From Diospyros lotus (taxonomy: Eukaryota; Streptophyta; Magnoliopsida; Ericales; Ebenaceae): 64,000 nt of DNA. The position numbers were made by a program, and so were the translations under genes. Location: assembly GCF_014633365.1 (NCBI RefSeq), contig NC_068348.1:682001-746000 (forward strand), given 5' to 3'. Positions 23,318 through 36,400 of this stretch are shown here, one piece after another. The notes under the pieces are model-generated. The model was not told the DNA's origin, did not search any database, and saw only the letters and a list, made by a program, of their open reading frames with translations. Each line of letters opens with the position of its first letter. Positions within the stretch are counted from its first letter, which is position 1.

Positions 23318-25582
23318 GATACCCTTTCACTCCGTTAGCATATCCCAAGAAAAAACATTTACTGGATTTTGGATCCAATTTTGTAGTTTCTTAGGCATTG
23401 TACATCACGTACATTGGACTTCCAAATATATGAGTTTTGAATAATCAACTTTCTTCCCAATCCACATCTCCATTGGTGTCTTCAACTCAATTGCAGTTGA
23501 CGGGATTTGATTTATCACATAACAGGCTGTACTAACTATTTTTTCCTATAAAAACTTTTCTAAGCCTGCAGCTCCCAATATTGCTCTTGTTATTTCTAAC
23601 AATATTATGTTCATCTGCTATGTTACTCTATTTTGTTAATAAGTGTATGTCGTAGTAAACTATTTTTTAATATTTGCCTGATTACAGAATTTAACAAACT
23701 CATTGCTAGTATATTCTTCTTCATTATCTGACCTCAAACACTTTATATTCTTTCCAGATTTAAGTTCCATTGACGCTTTGTATACTTTGAAGGCTGGAAA
23801 CACATACGCCTTCCTCTTGATATGATACACCCAACATTTTTTCGAATAATCATCTACGAAGTACACAAAATATTTTACTTCTCCCAGGGATGAAACTGGT
23901 GTTTGCCATACACTAGAGTGAAGCAATTCTAGAATTTCTTTGCTTATAGAATTCGACGTGTTGAACTTCAACTTGTGTTGCTTACTCGTAACACAATGCT
24001 CAGAAAAAGGTAAAAATATCTTTGTGAGACCCGAAAATAGATTATGCTCTACAAGGATTTTCATTCCTTGTTTAGATATATATCAAAGTTTCTGATGCCA
24101 CACTGTTGTAGATCTTTCACTTAGATTACTTGAAGCAACTAATGCTTTTTCTTCCAACAAAGTCTCTCTCTCTTCAACATGTATAACTTCGCAGTCATAT
24201 TTTCTTCTTTCATTAATACAAATGCTCCTCAAATCACTCTCACGATCACTTTCTCAACCACAAATTTGAAGTCAAGTTCATTTAGTTGTCCTAAAGACAA
24301 CAAGTTCTTTCTCGGACCTTCTACATGCTGCATTTTACAAACGATGCGCATTATACCATCATGGAACTTCAACTTGATGGTTCAAATACTGACAAGCTTT
24401 AAGGCATGATCATCACAATTGTACACAAATTCTTTAGAGATAGGTTCATAATGATAGAACCATTCTATTTGAGAGGTTATGTGAAATGTGACTCTAAAAT
24501 TAATGAACCATACATCAACAAATCTTGTTTTGCCTTCATAAGTTGTCGTTGCGTCACAACATAGTGTATCATTTTCACATGAGATACTTGCTACATTTCT
24601 TTGAGGACTGTAATTTTTTTTGTTCAAATTTCAGCAATCCTTCTTCAAGTGACATTTCTTGCCATAGTGGTAGCACTCCAGGTTCTTTTTACTTCTTAAC
24701 TTTTATCTACCATGATTTTGACTCTCACTTAGTCACGTTCATTTGATCTCCTTCTCACCATCATTAGTGCCTCTGCTTGTTATGAACTAGCCAATCTGTT
24801 TTCCTTGTTTTTGCGCTGATTTTCTTATTCCATAATAGTAACTGCAATATCATCAAAGATTAGGATTTTTGTTGTGGAAGTATTTGTCAGATTGATAATG
24901 AGTTGATCATACGAATTTGATAGACTTTGAAGTGAAAGTTTAGCATATTAATTTATCTTTACTTTATAACCCAAATATGTGAGTTGAGAAAATATAGTAT
25001 TCAAAGTGTTGATATGCTGTGTCACTGAAGTAGATTCTGACATCCATAAAATATACATTTTCCTCTTAAGGAAAATTTTGTTGTGAAGTATTTTGACCTC
25101 GTACAATTTTGTAAAATGATCCCAAATATCATTTGTCATTTTTTTCTATTCTATGCTAGACAATATTTCATCTGTTAGTGCTAGATGAAGATTTGCAACA
25201 TCATTCCCGTCCATCTCATTCTACTTGTCGTTATCTGTGAAGTTTCCGGCTTATCGCTGAAAGCCGCCAAACAATTATCTTTTCTCAAGATAGTCTTCAT
25301 CTTCAATTTTCATAGTGAGAAATTTCTTCCATTGAACTTTTCAATCTATAATTTTATTACCATTGCTTATATCATGAGCTGCTTTGAGCACAAAATTAGT
25401 TTTCACTATTTTATGTAAACAGTAATCGTACGTGTAAATAGTACCCCTGTATACGTGAATAGTACCCAGTACATTTCAAAAAAGCGATTAATAATCTAAC
25501 TTATTTTCTGACGTGGAGCATCCACTTTTATAGCGGCAATCACAAAGCATACAATAAGTAGATATATAAACACTTTAATATA

Positions 25583-25595
25583 GGTTCTGATACCA
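25583..25595 (-). promoter_or_regulatory. Primer-binding site of the copia element
   Basis: TGGTATCAGAACC on the minus strand lies two bases inside the 5' LTR. It is complementary to the 3' end of plant initiator-methionine tRNA, the usual primer for copia elements. Confidence 0.75.
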
Positions 25596-25597
25596 CT

Positions 25598-26053
25598 TGT
25601 TGTAAAATAATATTGGATTAGAGTAGGGTCGCAACTAATAATTTAAGAAAAATAATAAGAATGAAGAAAATAGGACGCACATATTTTAAGTGAAAAACCC
25701 CCTTAAAAAATAGGATAAAAATAATAAGAATTACAACTTTCTTTTTAAATCACAAGAAAATAACAACAACAATCTCTCTTGAAAATAGGAAAAACACTTA
25801 GAATATTTCCAACTATTTATTTTTCTTTCTTATGATGGAATACTTAGGATAGATCAATTGAGTTTGGGGAGACCAATTTATAAGCATTCTCAGCACTTTT
25901 AAAATACATTAATTGTCAAATAAGGTACTATATTTCGATGCCATATTCTTCAATATTATAACTTATTCATTCATTTATTTTTTTTATTTATTTTGTGACT
26001 GGCCACCTCTTTAATTTTGAGATTACTTTCTAGTTGTAATTTTTGACCCAACA
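25598..26053 (-). repeat. 5' LTR of the copia element
   Basis: This 456-bp LTR is bounded by TGTTGGGTC at its 5' end (26053 downward) and by CA beside the primer-binding site at 25598. It matches the copy at 19187-19686. Confidence 0.85.
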
Positions 26054-26369
26054 TTCGCTTATTACTTATTTATTTAACTCATGAGTTTCATCGATGTAGA
26101 TAGTATTATTTGCAAATAACAAAGGAGGAGCATTATTGTAAAATTAAAGAAAAAACAAAAGGAGGATCAAATGCAGTATTTTTAAAATATTGGGGTCAAA
26201 ATGAAAAGTACATGCAAAACCTAGAGCGGCCAAGGAGTATAGACGAATAAAACGACGTCGTCAAGTGAGTCGTTCGTTCCTCGACATCGCTCGACGCAAA
26301 ACCCTCGACACTGGTTCTGTTTCTGGATGCCAGCAAGTCTCTTCTCAAATCCGATCCAATCCGAAGGAA

Positions 26370-27431
26370 ATGGAGGAAAAGCGCAGCTCCGAGTTGAAGA
26401 AGAAGCTACAGTTTTGGAGCTGGGGGTTTGCTTCTATAATCTTCAGACTAATACTCATCTTCTTCCCGAAAAACTTCAATCTGGCCTCTCGTCCTGAAGT
26501 CTCCACTCCTCTCACGAGTCTTCGCCGCCGTACTCTCCATCTTTATGTAAATGAGTTATGTTTTATGTGGATTGTGAATTTCTGTGCCTTCATGTTTTCT
26601 TCGATATTCTGCAGTAGCTGAAGGTTACTGGTTGAAGCAGTCTTCGATCTCGCCGTATGCTGGTTTGTTTCAGTTCACTATTATTAGCTCACATTCTTAT
26701 GGACTGATTATGAATCATGTTTTAGTAAGCTATGATGCAAAAATTTTCGCATTTAGGTTCGATGTATCATGGATCTCCGCTTTTACTCTCGGTTCTTGGT
26801 CCCCTCACTGTTGAACGGTACATTGCAAGTTCAATTACCCTTTCATGTGTATATTGATAGTTATGCATGCGACAAAAATCATTTGTATGTTGGCAGTGCT
26901 ACTTAATGTCATTTTGCTGGGTGCAGGATTGAAGGGCCAGCCAATCATATTATTTGCAGGTAGCACTTTGTTTTTGACACTTCTTATTGATCTTTGTGTA
27001 TATACATATATATATATATATATTATTTTCTAGTTAACTGTGTGATCTTAACCTTGTTTTCTTGTTTGAAGTTTTCCGTTTTAAATTTGATTTAAGAAGT
27101 TTTTCATTGTATCAACTTTTCTAGGGGAGAGTTTTTTAGATGTTGTGTGTAAAACTATAGTTAGGGGATGCCATTGCTCAGGCTGGCTGAATATTCCCAA
27201 ATGAAGAGACTTAAGGTCAAGTCGAGTAATTATCTACTTTGCCAAATATAAGAAAGTAAAATTCATAAGCTGGTGTGTTGAAACTATGTGAAAGATATGA
27301 ATTACCAATGGTTATGCTTTACTTCTATTATCCACTATGCTGTTAAAATTATCAGAGAGGCAGTTTTTGATAATATTGCTAGTTACAGTCTCCAATATAG
27401 GGATGATGTTTGGCTGTATTACTTTTCTTGG

Positions 27432-27462
<31 letters not shown>

Positions 27463-30400
27463 GCATCCAAGTTATATTTTAATACCAAGTAGTATTAAGA
27501 GGTTCATCAAGTTGGATAAGCATTGGATGCCATACATGTTATTTAACCATCTCATTGGAATTTAAGGAGCTAGAAGGCGATGTCACAAGAAGGGCCCTTA
27601 GCATAGCTAATTTAAATTTCTGTTACTTTTACTGTTGTAATTCCTATTGTAGAAGTTAGTTTAATTACTTTTACTACTGTAATTCCTAGTGTCGAGGTAG
27701 TTACTACCATGTGTAGGGAAGTTAGGGGAATATCAAGTTTGTTAGGTTGTAGGGCCCACCTTGGCAGGAGAATCTTTCCTCTCAAACGCTAGTGTATATT
27801 CTCCTATTTGGGGAATGAAGGAAACTATCGAAAATATCAAAATTTTGCAAGATCTCTCTTCTCTTCTCCCTGTTCTCTCTCTCATTCTTCTTTCTGTTCT
27901 TCCTCATTCTTCTATCTTTTTCTCTATGTTTTGGTGTTTGGTCCTTCTAATTCATATCAGATTGGAAGGAAAGGCATTGTTAGGCTCAAGCAGTGACAAT
28001 CTTGGTATCAGAGCAATCTTGGTATCAGAGCAACGATTCTCGGCTGGTGCTCTGTGGAAAGGTGCAATGGTGGAAGGAACCCGCATGAAGAACCTGGAGT
28101 CGCAGCTGTAGCAAGCCAGCTCGACGATGAACAACTTCCAAAATCAAGTAGATCAACTGGAGTTCGGGGCTACTTGGAACCATGAGGCGATCATGGCCAT
28201 TGATTGCAAATTGGAAGGTTCGATGGAGGGATTGGAACAAAGATTGGAAAGGTCGATCGCGCGAGCGTGGGAAGAGTTGGGAGCTCAAGTGTAGCAGTTC
28301 ATGGTGATGTTCACTTGCTAGAACTCGGCAAAGGTCTTTCCTGATTTCCCTCCTAGAGAAAGGAATGAGCCAATCTTGCAAGGGAATAGGATGAACAGGG
28401 GAAACAGACCTCTGAGATCGAGGTAGACCCAGAGGAGGAGTTGGAAAGGATGATGGGTAGAGATAGAGACGAACCACACCACCCTCATCATCTAGGGATT
28501 CCTATGCCCTAGATGGAGATTCCAGTATTTGAAGGAGTTAATCCTCGATCATGGTTGAGGAAATGTGAAAGACTGTTTGAGTGGAATAACATACTGAGGA
28601 TGCAAAGGGTGAGCTTGGCCATTGCGTATTTCAATGAGGTAGTGGATGCCTGGTATCAAGGGTGTTTAAGGGTGAGAAGAGAGTTCACCTGTGAAGAGTT
28701 CTCTAATAAACTCTGTGAGCGCTTTGGGGAAAGGAGTATGGTGGACACCATTGAGAAATTTAATAAACTAAGGCAAACAGGGAGTGTAGGAGCCTATCTA
28801 CGTAGGTTTGAGGAACTTAGGTCTTATATGATCGACCATAATCCTCACATTTCAGAAGCTTACTTTGTGTCAAGTTTCATGAGTGGCTTGAGTGAAGAGC
28901 TACGACCAATGGTCAAAATGATGAAGCCCTAGGTGGTAGAACAGACATATGAGAGTGCTCGCTTGCAAGAGATGCTACTAGAGGCCCTAATTAAGAAACA
29001 AAGGCAGCAACCAAGGGGGTGGTTGCATGAACATCCAATATGGGAGGCAAGGGCTATAATTGAGATCTGGTGAAGGGGGGCAGCGGAGTGAAAAATGTGA
29101 TTGGGTCAAGTTCTGTTCCCTTTGGGGAGCAGCTCGGGGAGCAAAGGAGGATTGCTGGCCTTTGCTTTTGATGTGGGGATAAGTACCATCTTGGACATCA
29201 ATGCAAGTGGCAAATCCTGTTGCTGGAAGGTAATGAGGAGGATGAACAAGAGGAGATAGAGGAAGAGGATCGTGGGGATGTTGGGACAGAAGACAATGGA
29301 GAGATCTCTATTCATGCATTGAAAGGAGTAGCTAACAACAAGATCATTAAGGTGGAGGGGCAAGTTAAGGGCAACAATCTCATGATTTTAAGAGATAGTG
29401 GTAGCACCCACATCTTTCTTGATGAAAGCACACCAAAAAAGCTGAAGTGTCAACTCACAAGAATCCACCCTTGAGTGTGACAATAGCCAATGGCCAAAGG
29501 GTGTTGAGCAAATCAGCCTGCAATGGCTTTTGCTGGGAGATGCAGAGGGAGAAATTTGAAACTGATTTGAGGTTATTATAGTTGGGCGGTTGTGATGTGG
29601 TTTTAGGAGTGGATTGGATGAAAGGGGTGGGCCCTATTAGCTTTGATTTTAACATAATGGAAGTATCTTTTGAGAATGAGGGAAGGAAGATGACATTATC
29701 AGGGGGAAAAAAGGTTGGAACGTGCAAGATGATATTAGGGAAGAGATTACAGAGGGTGATTAAGGGAAAATGGAGTCAATCGGCACACCTTTTCTCAATT
29801 GTGGAAACCAAGGAGGTACAAGGAGGTCAAGCACTGCAAGGGTAGATCTACCTAATAGTTAGCACACCTCAGGGGATGGCAGATCAGGTATATCACTTAG
29901 ATCTCCTTAATAAATTACTGGTAGAATATGAGAATTTTTTTATTGAACCCTGTTAAAAGTTGTCTAGAGTATAGGATAAGAAGATCAGTGAAAACAATGT
30001 TTTTTGAAGGCAAATGAAGTATTAAGTAGAAGTTGTAACCCAAAACTGTAATTAGTAAAAGTTATGGGGTGAAACTGTAAATATTTTATATCTTCATTAG
30101 GATATCCACCCACTATTTTAAATAGAGGGCAATGGGTAGCAAGAGAGAGAGAGTTCTCAGTTTTCTGTTTGTAAGAGTACTGATTGCTAGAGAGAAAGGC
30201 TAGAGTTTGATAGCTTTGTAATCTTGGGGCGAAGGCTTGGTGTACTCGGGAATAGAATGGAGAGAATTCAACTGTGTAACTGATCATTCTTTGAATAAAG
30301 AAGGTTGCTTGAGGGGGTTCAAGACTGGATGTAGGGTTGTCCAAAAAGGCAATCTGAACTAGGATAAAATCTGGTGTTTGTGGTTTGTGTTTCTGTTTTT

Positions 30401-33400
30401 TGTTTGTTTTAATTATGTTTCTATTTATCGTTTCTGTTGAATTCATTGAATTTGTTCTTAAGATCAAACTCATGAGTGTGAGATTGTGTGTGGCATAATT
30501 TCTGTCCAAGAAAATAGTTCCAACGATTCTAGGTATAACAAATGCCAATCACTCCTTCCTACCAGAATGTTTGACCACTCTATTGTCACGAAATGATTCA
30601 ATTACTAGCACCTATTTCTGTTGTATTTTTTAATTCTGCATTTATCTTATTTCTATACTAGTTTGTAGGCTAAGCACTGCCATTTTATTATTTCTGTATT
30701 AGCCGAATTAGAGGAGAATCGGCCAGGTGTAAGGGAGTCAAAGGGAATATAGTTTGTTAGAATTGTACCAGGTGTGGGCCCACTTCTGATAGGAGAATAT
30801 CTCCTCCAAAGGCCCATATATATCTGCTTCCCTCCACAATGAGGGGGGCATGAATGAGAATATCGAATTTTGTTTTCCTTCCTACTTTATGTTCTCTCTC
30901 TCTAATTTCCTTTCTTTCTACTTTCTCTATTCTATCCTCTGAATCGCTCCTCAATTCCTACCAAAATAGGAGTAATTCCTATCACAATAGTGAGGTCGTG
31001 ACAAGTTGGTATCTAAGAAAGATGGCAGAAGGGACTCATATGAAGGACATGGAGACACAACTCCAGCAACTGCACCTGGGATCGGCAGTGACTGAATTCC
31101 AGAACAGAATGGATAGGACGGAGTTTGAAGCTAACCGAAACCACGAAGCATTGGTCGCCATGGATCGAAAGGTGGAAGACTCCATGGAGGGACTTGAAAG
31201 GAGATTGGAAGGGTCGATCGCTCGGGTACGAGAAGAGCTGGGAGCTCAAATCTAACAATTCATGGTGATGTTTACCCAACAAAACACGGTCAGGTTAGCT
31301 CCAGATTTTCCACATAGAGAGGAGAATGAACCCTTCTTACGGAGAGTTATGATTAACTGAGAAAATGGAGATCAGGAGATTGGAATGAATCAGGAAGAAT
31401 TAGAAGGGATAGTAGGAAGAATAAGAGAAGAGCAGAACAACCATCCTCTGGGGTTTCCTATGTCTCGGATGGAAATCCCGACATTTGAAAGGATTCATCC
31501 TCGTTAGTGGTTGAGGAAGTGTGAGAGGCTGTTCGAATGGTACAACGTACCAAGAATGCAGAGGATAAGTTTAGCCACTGCATACTTCAATGAGGTGTTT
31601 GATGCATGGTTTCAAGGGTGTTTGAGGTTAAGGAGGGAATACACTTGGGAGGAATTCTCTGAGAAGTTATGTGAACGTTTTGGGGAGAGAAGTATGGTGG
31701 ACACCGTTGAAGAATTCAATAAACTAAGTTAGACTGGGAGTGTGAGATCCTATCTCAGGAGGTTTGAAGAGCTTAGGTCGTATATGGTCAGCGATAACCA
31801 TCACTTCTCAAAAGCTTATTTCGTATCAAGCTTCATGAGTGGGTTGAGTGATGAGCTCAGACCAATGGTTAAAATGATGAAGCCTTAGACAGTCGAGCAA
31901 GCTTCAGGGAGCGCTCGCTTGCAGGAAATGATGGTAGAGGCCTTAATAAAAAAGCAAAGACACCTGCCTAAGGGAGTGAATATCAGAATGACCAGTATAG
32001 GGGCGAGGGGTCACATTCGTGATGCTACCAGAGGAAGCACTGGAGGGAAGCAATTGATGGGAACGAGCTCTATTTCCTATGTGGAACAGTTACGGGAGCA
32101 AAGAGGAATGACTGGCCTATCCTTCAGATGTGGGGATAAATACCATCTGGGACATTAGTGCAAGAGGCAGGTCCTGTTGTTGGAAGGAGAGGAAGAGGAG
32201 GAACAAGATGAAGCAAGGGAAGAAAATATTGAAGAGGTTGAAGAAGAAGACAATGGAGAGATATCCATACATGCCCCGAAGGGAGTGGCCAACAACAAGA
32301 TCATCAAGGTAGAAGGCCAAGTCAAGGACTGCAATCTTATGATTTTAATAGATAGTGGGAGCACCCATAGCTTTCTTGATGAAAGCATGGCCAAGAAATT
32401 GAAGTGTCCGCTCATGGGAACCCCTCCCTTGAGCGTGATAGTAGCCAACGACCAAAGGGTGTTAAGTAACTTCGCCTGCAATGGTTTTTGTTGGGAGATG
32501 CAAGGGGAGAAGTTTGAAATCGACTTGAGATTACTATAGCTGGGAGGGTGCCATGTGGTCCTAGGAGTGGACTGGATGAAGGGGGTGAGTTGCATTAACT
32601 TTGATTTCAATAGGATGGAGGTATCCTTTGAGAAAGAAGGTAAGAGGGTGACCTTATCTGGGGGGAAGGAGATGGGAGCTTGTAAAATGATATCAGGGAG
32701 GAGGCTACAAAGAGTGTTGAAGGGCAAGTGGAGCCAAATAGCACACCTCTTCTCAGTTGTGGCAGCAGAAGGAGATCAAGGAAAGCAAACAATGCAGGGG
32801 CAAATGGGGCTGACAGTAAGCACACCCCAGGGAATGCAAGACTAGGTATGCCATTTGGATTCCCTTAATAAATTGTTGGTGGATTATAAGGATCTTTTTA
32901 TGGAACCCCAAACCTTACCCCTTACTCAAATGTTTGACCATAATATCAACCTCAAACTAGATGCTGAACCAGTCAATATTAGAGCATATCGTTATCCTCC
33001 CAACCAAAAGAATGAAATTGAGAAAATGGTTAGAACCATGCTCGAACAATCCCTCATTAGACCTAGCTAAAGTTCATTCGCTTCTCTTGTCCTTTTAGTA
33101 AAAAGACGGATGGAACATGTCGGTTTTGTGTCGATTACCGACAACTAAATGCCATGACCATCAAGGACAAATTTCCCATACCCTTAGTGGAGGACCTATT
33201 AGATGAACTTAACCATGCCAAATTCTTTTCTAAGCTAGACCTAAGGGCGGGATATCATCAAATTAGGATGAAAATTGAAGATATACCTAAAACCGCCTTT
33301 AAAACCCATCATGGGCACTTTGAATTCTTAGTGATGCCCTTCGGGCTCACCAATGCTTCGACCACCTTTCAATCCCTCATGAACAGAATTTTTGAACCTT

Positions 33401-36400
33401 ATCTCTGCAAATTTATATTGGTATTCTTTGATGATATACTCGTTTACAGCCCTACATTTGATCAACACTTATCCCACCTTAAGCTTACCCTAGAAATCCT
33501 AAGAAACCACCAGCTTTTTATTAAGGAGTCCAAATGTGCTTTTGCCCAAAGGCATGTGGAATACCTAGGGCACATTATATCAGATGGTAAGGTAAGTACT
33601 GATCCAAAGAAGGTGGAGGCAATGGTGTCCTGGCCGAGGCCCACAATAGTGAAGGCCTTGAGGGGATTCCTAGGGCTAACAGAGTATTATTACAGGTTTG
33701 TGCAAAATTATGGAGTTATCAGCCAACTATTGACTAATTTGCTGAATAAGGGAGGTTTCAATTGGGGGCCGAAAGCAGAGGAAGCCTTTGGGAACCTTAA
33801 GGGTGCCATGAGCAGAGTACCAGTGTTGGGGCTCCTAGATTTTGATAAGCCCTTCATTTTAGAAATTGATGCTAGCGGAACCGGGGTAGGGGCAGTGCTA
33901 GTTTAAGAGGGGAGACCGCTAGCCTTCTTGAGGCAAGTATTGAGTCCAAAACACTTAGGACTCGGCATCTATGAAAAGGAACTCTTGGCTGTACTTATGG
34001 CTGCAGACCGTTGGAGACATTACCTGGAGGGAAAGATGGGTCTAGATTATAGGATTCAATACTGGAAGGGAAAGGAAAATAAGGCAGCCAATGCATTGTC
34101 CAGATGTCATGAGGAGGGAGATTTATCAGCTATGACCATCATGGTACCCGAGTGGTATCAAGAAGTTATTGACAGTTATGAAGGAGACAACAAGATTAAG
34201 GCGATGTTGGAAAAGTTGACGATGGGAGCTCAGGAGATGGGAGGCTATACATTGAATCAAGGGTTGCTGAGATTTCGTGGGAGGATTGTAATTGGGGAGA
34301 ATTCAAGGATTAAGGAAAGGATTTTTCAAGCCTTGCATGAGTCCCCATTAGGAGGGCATTTGGGAGAGCAAAATACTTATCTTTGGGTTAAACAAGTGTT
34401 TCAATGGCCAAAAATGAAGGCAAAGATTAAAGAGCTTATCCGAAGGTGTGACACATGTAGGAGATGTAAGTCGGAGACAGTGGCCTACCCTGGGTTACTA
34501 CAACCTCTGCCCATCCCAGATCAGACTTGGTTTAGTCTCTCGATGGACTTTGTGGAGGGACTTCCCCGATCCGAAGGTAAGGACATCATCTTGGTTGTGG
34601 TAGACCGGTTGACTAAATTTATCCATTTCATAGGGCTGACTCATCCTTACACGGCTCAAGATGTAGCTAGGATTTTCTTAGATCGGGTGATTAAATTGCA
34701 CCGGGCTCCTAAGATTATAATCTCTGATAGGGATAAGATTTTTACCAGCTTGATGTGGCAAGAGCTGATGAAATCTCTGGGAACAAAACTGAATTTTTCC
34801 ACTGCATATCAACCTTAGTCTGACGGGCAAACCGAGAGGGTGAACCAGAGCCTTGAAACATACCTTAGATGTGTCTACTTGCTGCAACCTAAGGAGTTGC
34901 ATAGGTGGTTGTCCCTAGCTCAATGGTGGTATAATACCAGCCACCGTTCGTCGATTAAGATGTCCCCTTTTGAGGCCTTATTCGGGTATAAACCACCTAT
35001 TCTACTGGTAGTAGGAGGAGGCTCTAATGTGGCTTCAGTTGAGGAGTATTTACAACGGAAGAGGGAGATAACACAACAGTTGAAGCAAGAGCTAGCCTCG
35101 GCCCAAAATCGTATGAAGCAAAATGTTGACCGAACGAGGAGCGAGAGGGAGTTTGAGGAAGGGGATGAAGTGTATCTAAGGTTGAGGTATAATCACTTAA
35201 AGTCAATTTCTCGAGGAAGGGTCACTAAGCTTAGCCCCAAGTATTATGGACCGTTCCCTATTGAGGCCAAGATAGGGAAGGTGGCCTATCGGTTGAAGCT
35301 TCCCCCAGGGTCACAAATTCACCTTGTTTTCCATGTTTCACTCCTGAAGAAGTCGGTGGGGGCTCAACCAACGAGTTCAGTATTACTAGCTCTTCCCAAA
35401 GAAATAAGTGCAAGAACTGAACCAGAGGCTGTTATCGACAAACAAGTATTGTATAAACACGAAGTTCCACTCATCCAAGTACTGGTCAAATGGCGAGGTA
35501 ACACTTCGGAAGACAGCACATGGGAATACCTTCCGAAATTCCTCAAGCAGTTCCCACGAGTTGCCTACCTCCTCAGCATTTCTTGAGGACAAGAAATGGC
35601 TAACGGAGGGGAAGTTGTCACAAAATGATCCGATTACCAGCACCTATTTCCGTTGTATTTTTTAATTCTACATTTATCTTATTTCTGTAGTAGTTTGTAG
35701 GCTAAGCACTGCCATTTTGTTATTTCTATATTAGTCGAATTAGAGGAGAATCGACCAGGTGTAAGGGAGGCAAAGGGAATATAGTTTGTTAGAAATGTAC
35801 CAGGTGTGGGCCCACCTCTGACAGGAGAATATCTCCTCCAAACGGCCCATATATATCTGTTTCCCTCCACAATGAGGGGGCATGAATGAGAATATCGAAT
35901 TCAGTTTTCCTTCCTACTTTCTATTCTCTCTCCCTAATTTCCTTCCTCTCTACTTTCTCTATTCTATCCTCTAAATCGCTCCTCAATTCCTATCGGAATA
36001 GGAGTAATTCTTATCACAAGAGTGAGGTCGTGACATCTATTAACTTAAAACCAAACACTGAGTCTGTTAACATTAGAACTTATTGTTACCCTCCAATTCA
36101 GAAGAATGAAGTTGAGAAAATGGTTAGGGAAATGCTTCAACAATCCATCATTAGATCTAGCTAAAGCCCTTTTGCTTCTCTTGTCCTATTGGTTAAAAAG
36201 ATTAATGGAACATGGCGATTTTGTGTGGATTACCGCCAACTAAATGCTATGACCATCAAAGATAAATTCTCTATACCCTTGGTAGAAGATCTTTTGGATG
36301 AGCTTCACAATGCCCAATTCTTTTCTAAGTTTAACATACGCTCGGGTTACCACCAAATTAGGATGAAACCCGAGGATATCCACAAAACAACTTTTAGAAC

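Larger units (their letters stand above)
19900..25140 (-). pseudogene. Copia gag-pol remnant (gag, protease, integrase, RT, RNase H)
   Basis: Recognisable pieces, in transcription order: a gag fragment at 25139-24948 (KMYILWMSESTSVTQHINTL); a protease-like region at 24627-24382 with a degraded active site; the GAG-pre-integrase and integrase core at 24064-23660 (LLHSSVWQTP, YFVYFVDDYSKKCWVYHIK); SKCFFLGYANGVKGY at about 23350-23320; then, across the inserted LTR, WDSTVCKVIVNKY at about 21595. RT follows at 21152-20600 (RYRARLVVKGYAHK; the active-site motif HVDDM near 20690) and the RT/RNase H linker at 20402-20187 (GSLMFAIICIRPDIAHVVEVV). Stops and frameshifts separate all pieces, so no functional polyprotein can be made. 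RPDIAHxVxVVSRxM and the RT motif fit the Tork/Tnt1 lineage. Confidence 0.85.
19187..26053 (-). mobile_element. Decayed Ty1/copia retrotransposon (Tork-like), minus strand
   Basis: Two direct copies of one LTR bracket the element: 25598-26053 (5' LTR) and 19187-19686 (3' LTR). On the minus strand they start TGTTGGGTCAAAAATTAC and TGTTATGTCAAAAGTTACGG respectively. Flanking pentamers are TTCAT and TTCGC, matching at three of five bases, so the target duplication is decayed. A primer-binding site TGGTATCAGAACC lies beside the 5' LTR. The order gag - protease - integrase - RT - RNase H is that of copia. The interior is interrupted by a younger solo LTR at 21615-23317. Confidence 0.88.
30584..36035 (+). 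mobile_element. Element B: full-length Reina-like chromovirus inserted in element A pol
   Basis: The two 420-bp LTRs (30584-31003 and 35616-36035) both begin TGTCAC and end GTCGTGACA. The flanking duplication TCTAT (30579-30583 and 36036-36040) is exact. The insertion cut element A between HS and INLKPN of the pol N-terminus. By my count the LTRs differ at about 30 of 420 positions (about 7%), so it is clearly older than element C. A polypurine tract lies at 35602-35615. Confidence 0.93.

Noticed and set aside
28025..28477. 150-codon minus-strand open frame
   Set aside because: It is antisense to the gag region of element A; the same applies to the minus-strand frames at 32155-32727, 39089-39556 and 40222-40641.
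29985..30548. 187-codon minus-strand open frame
   Set aside because: It covers the copia-type solo LTR at 29951-30540, whose borders are supported by the restored host frame; no family motif in the translation.
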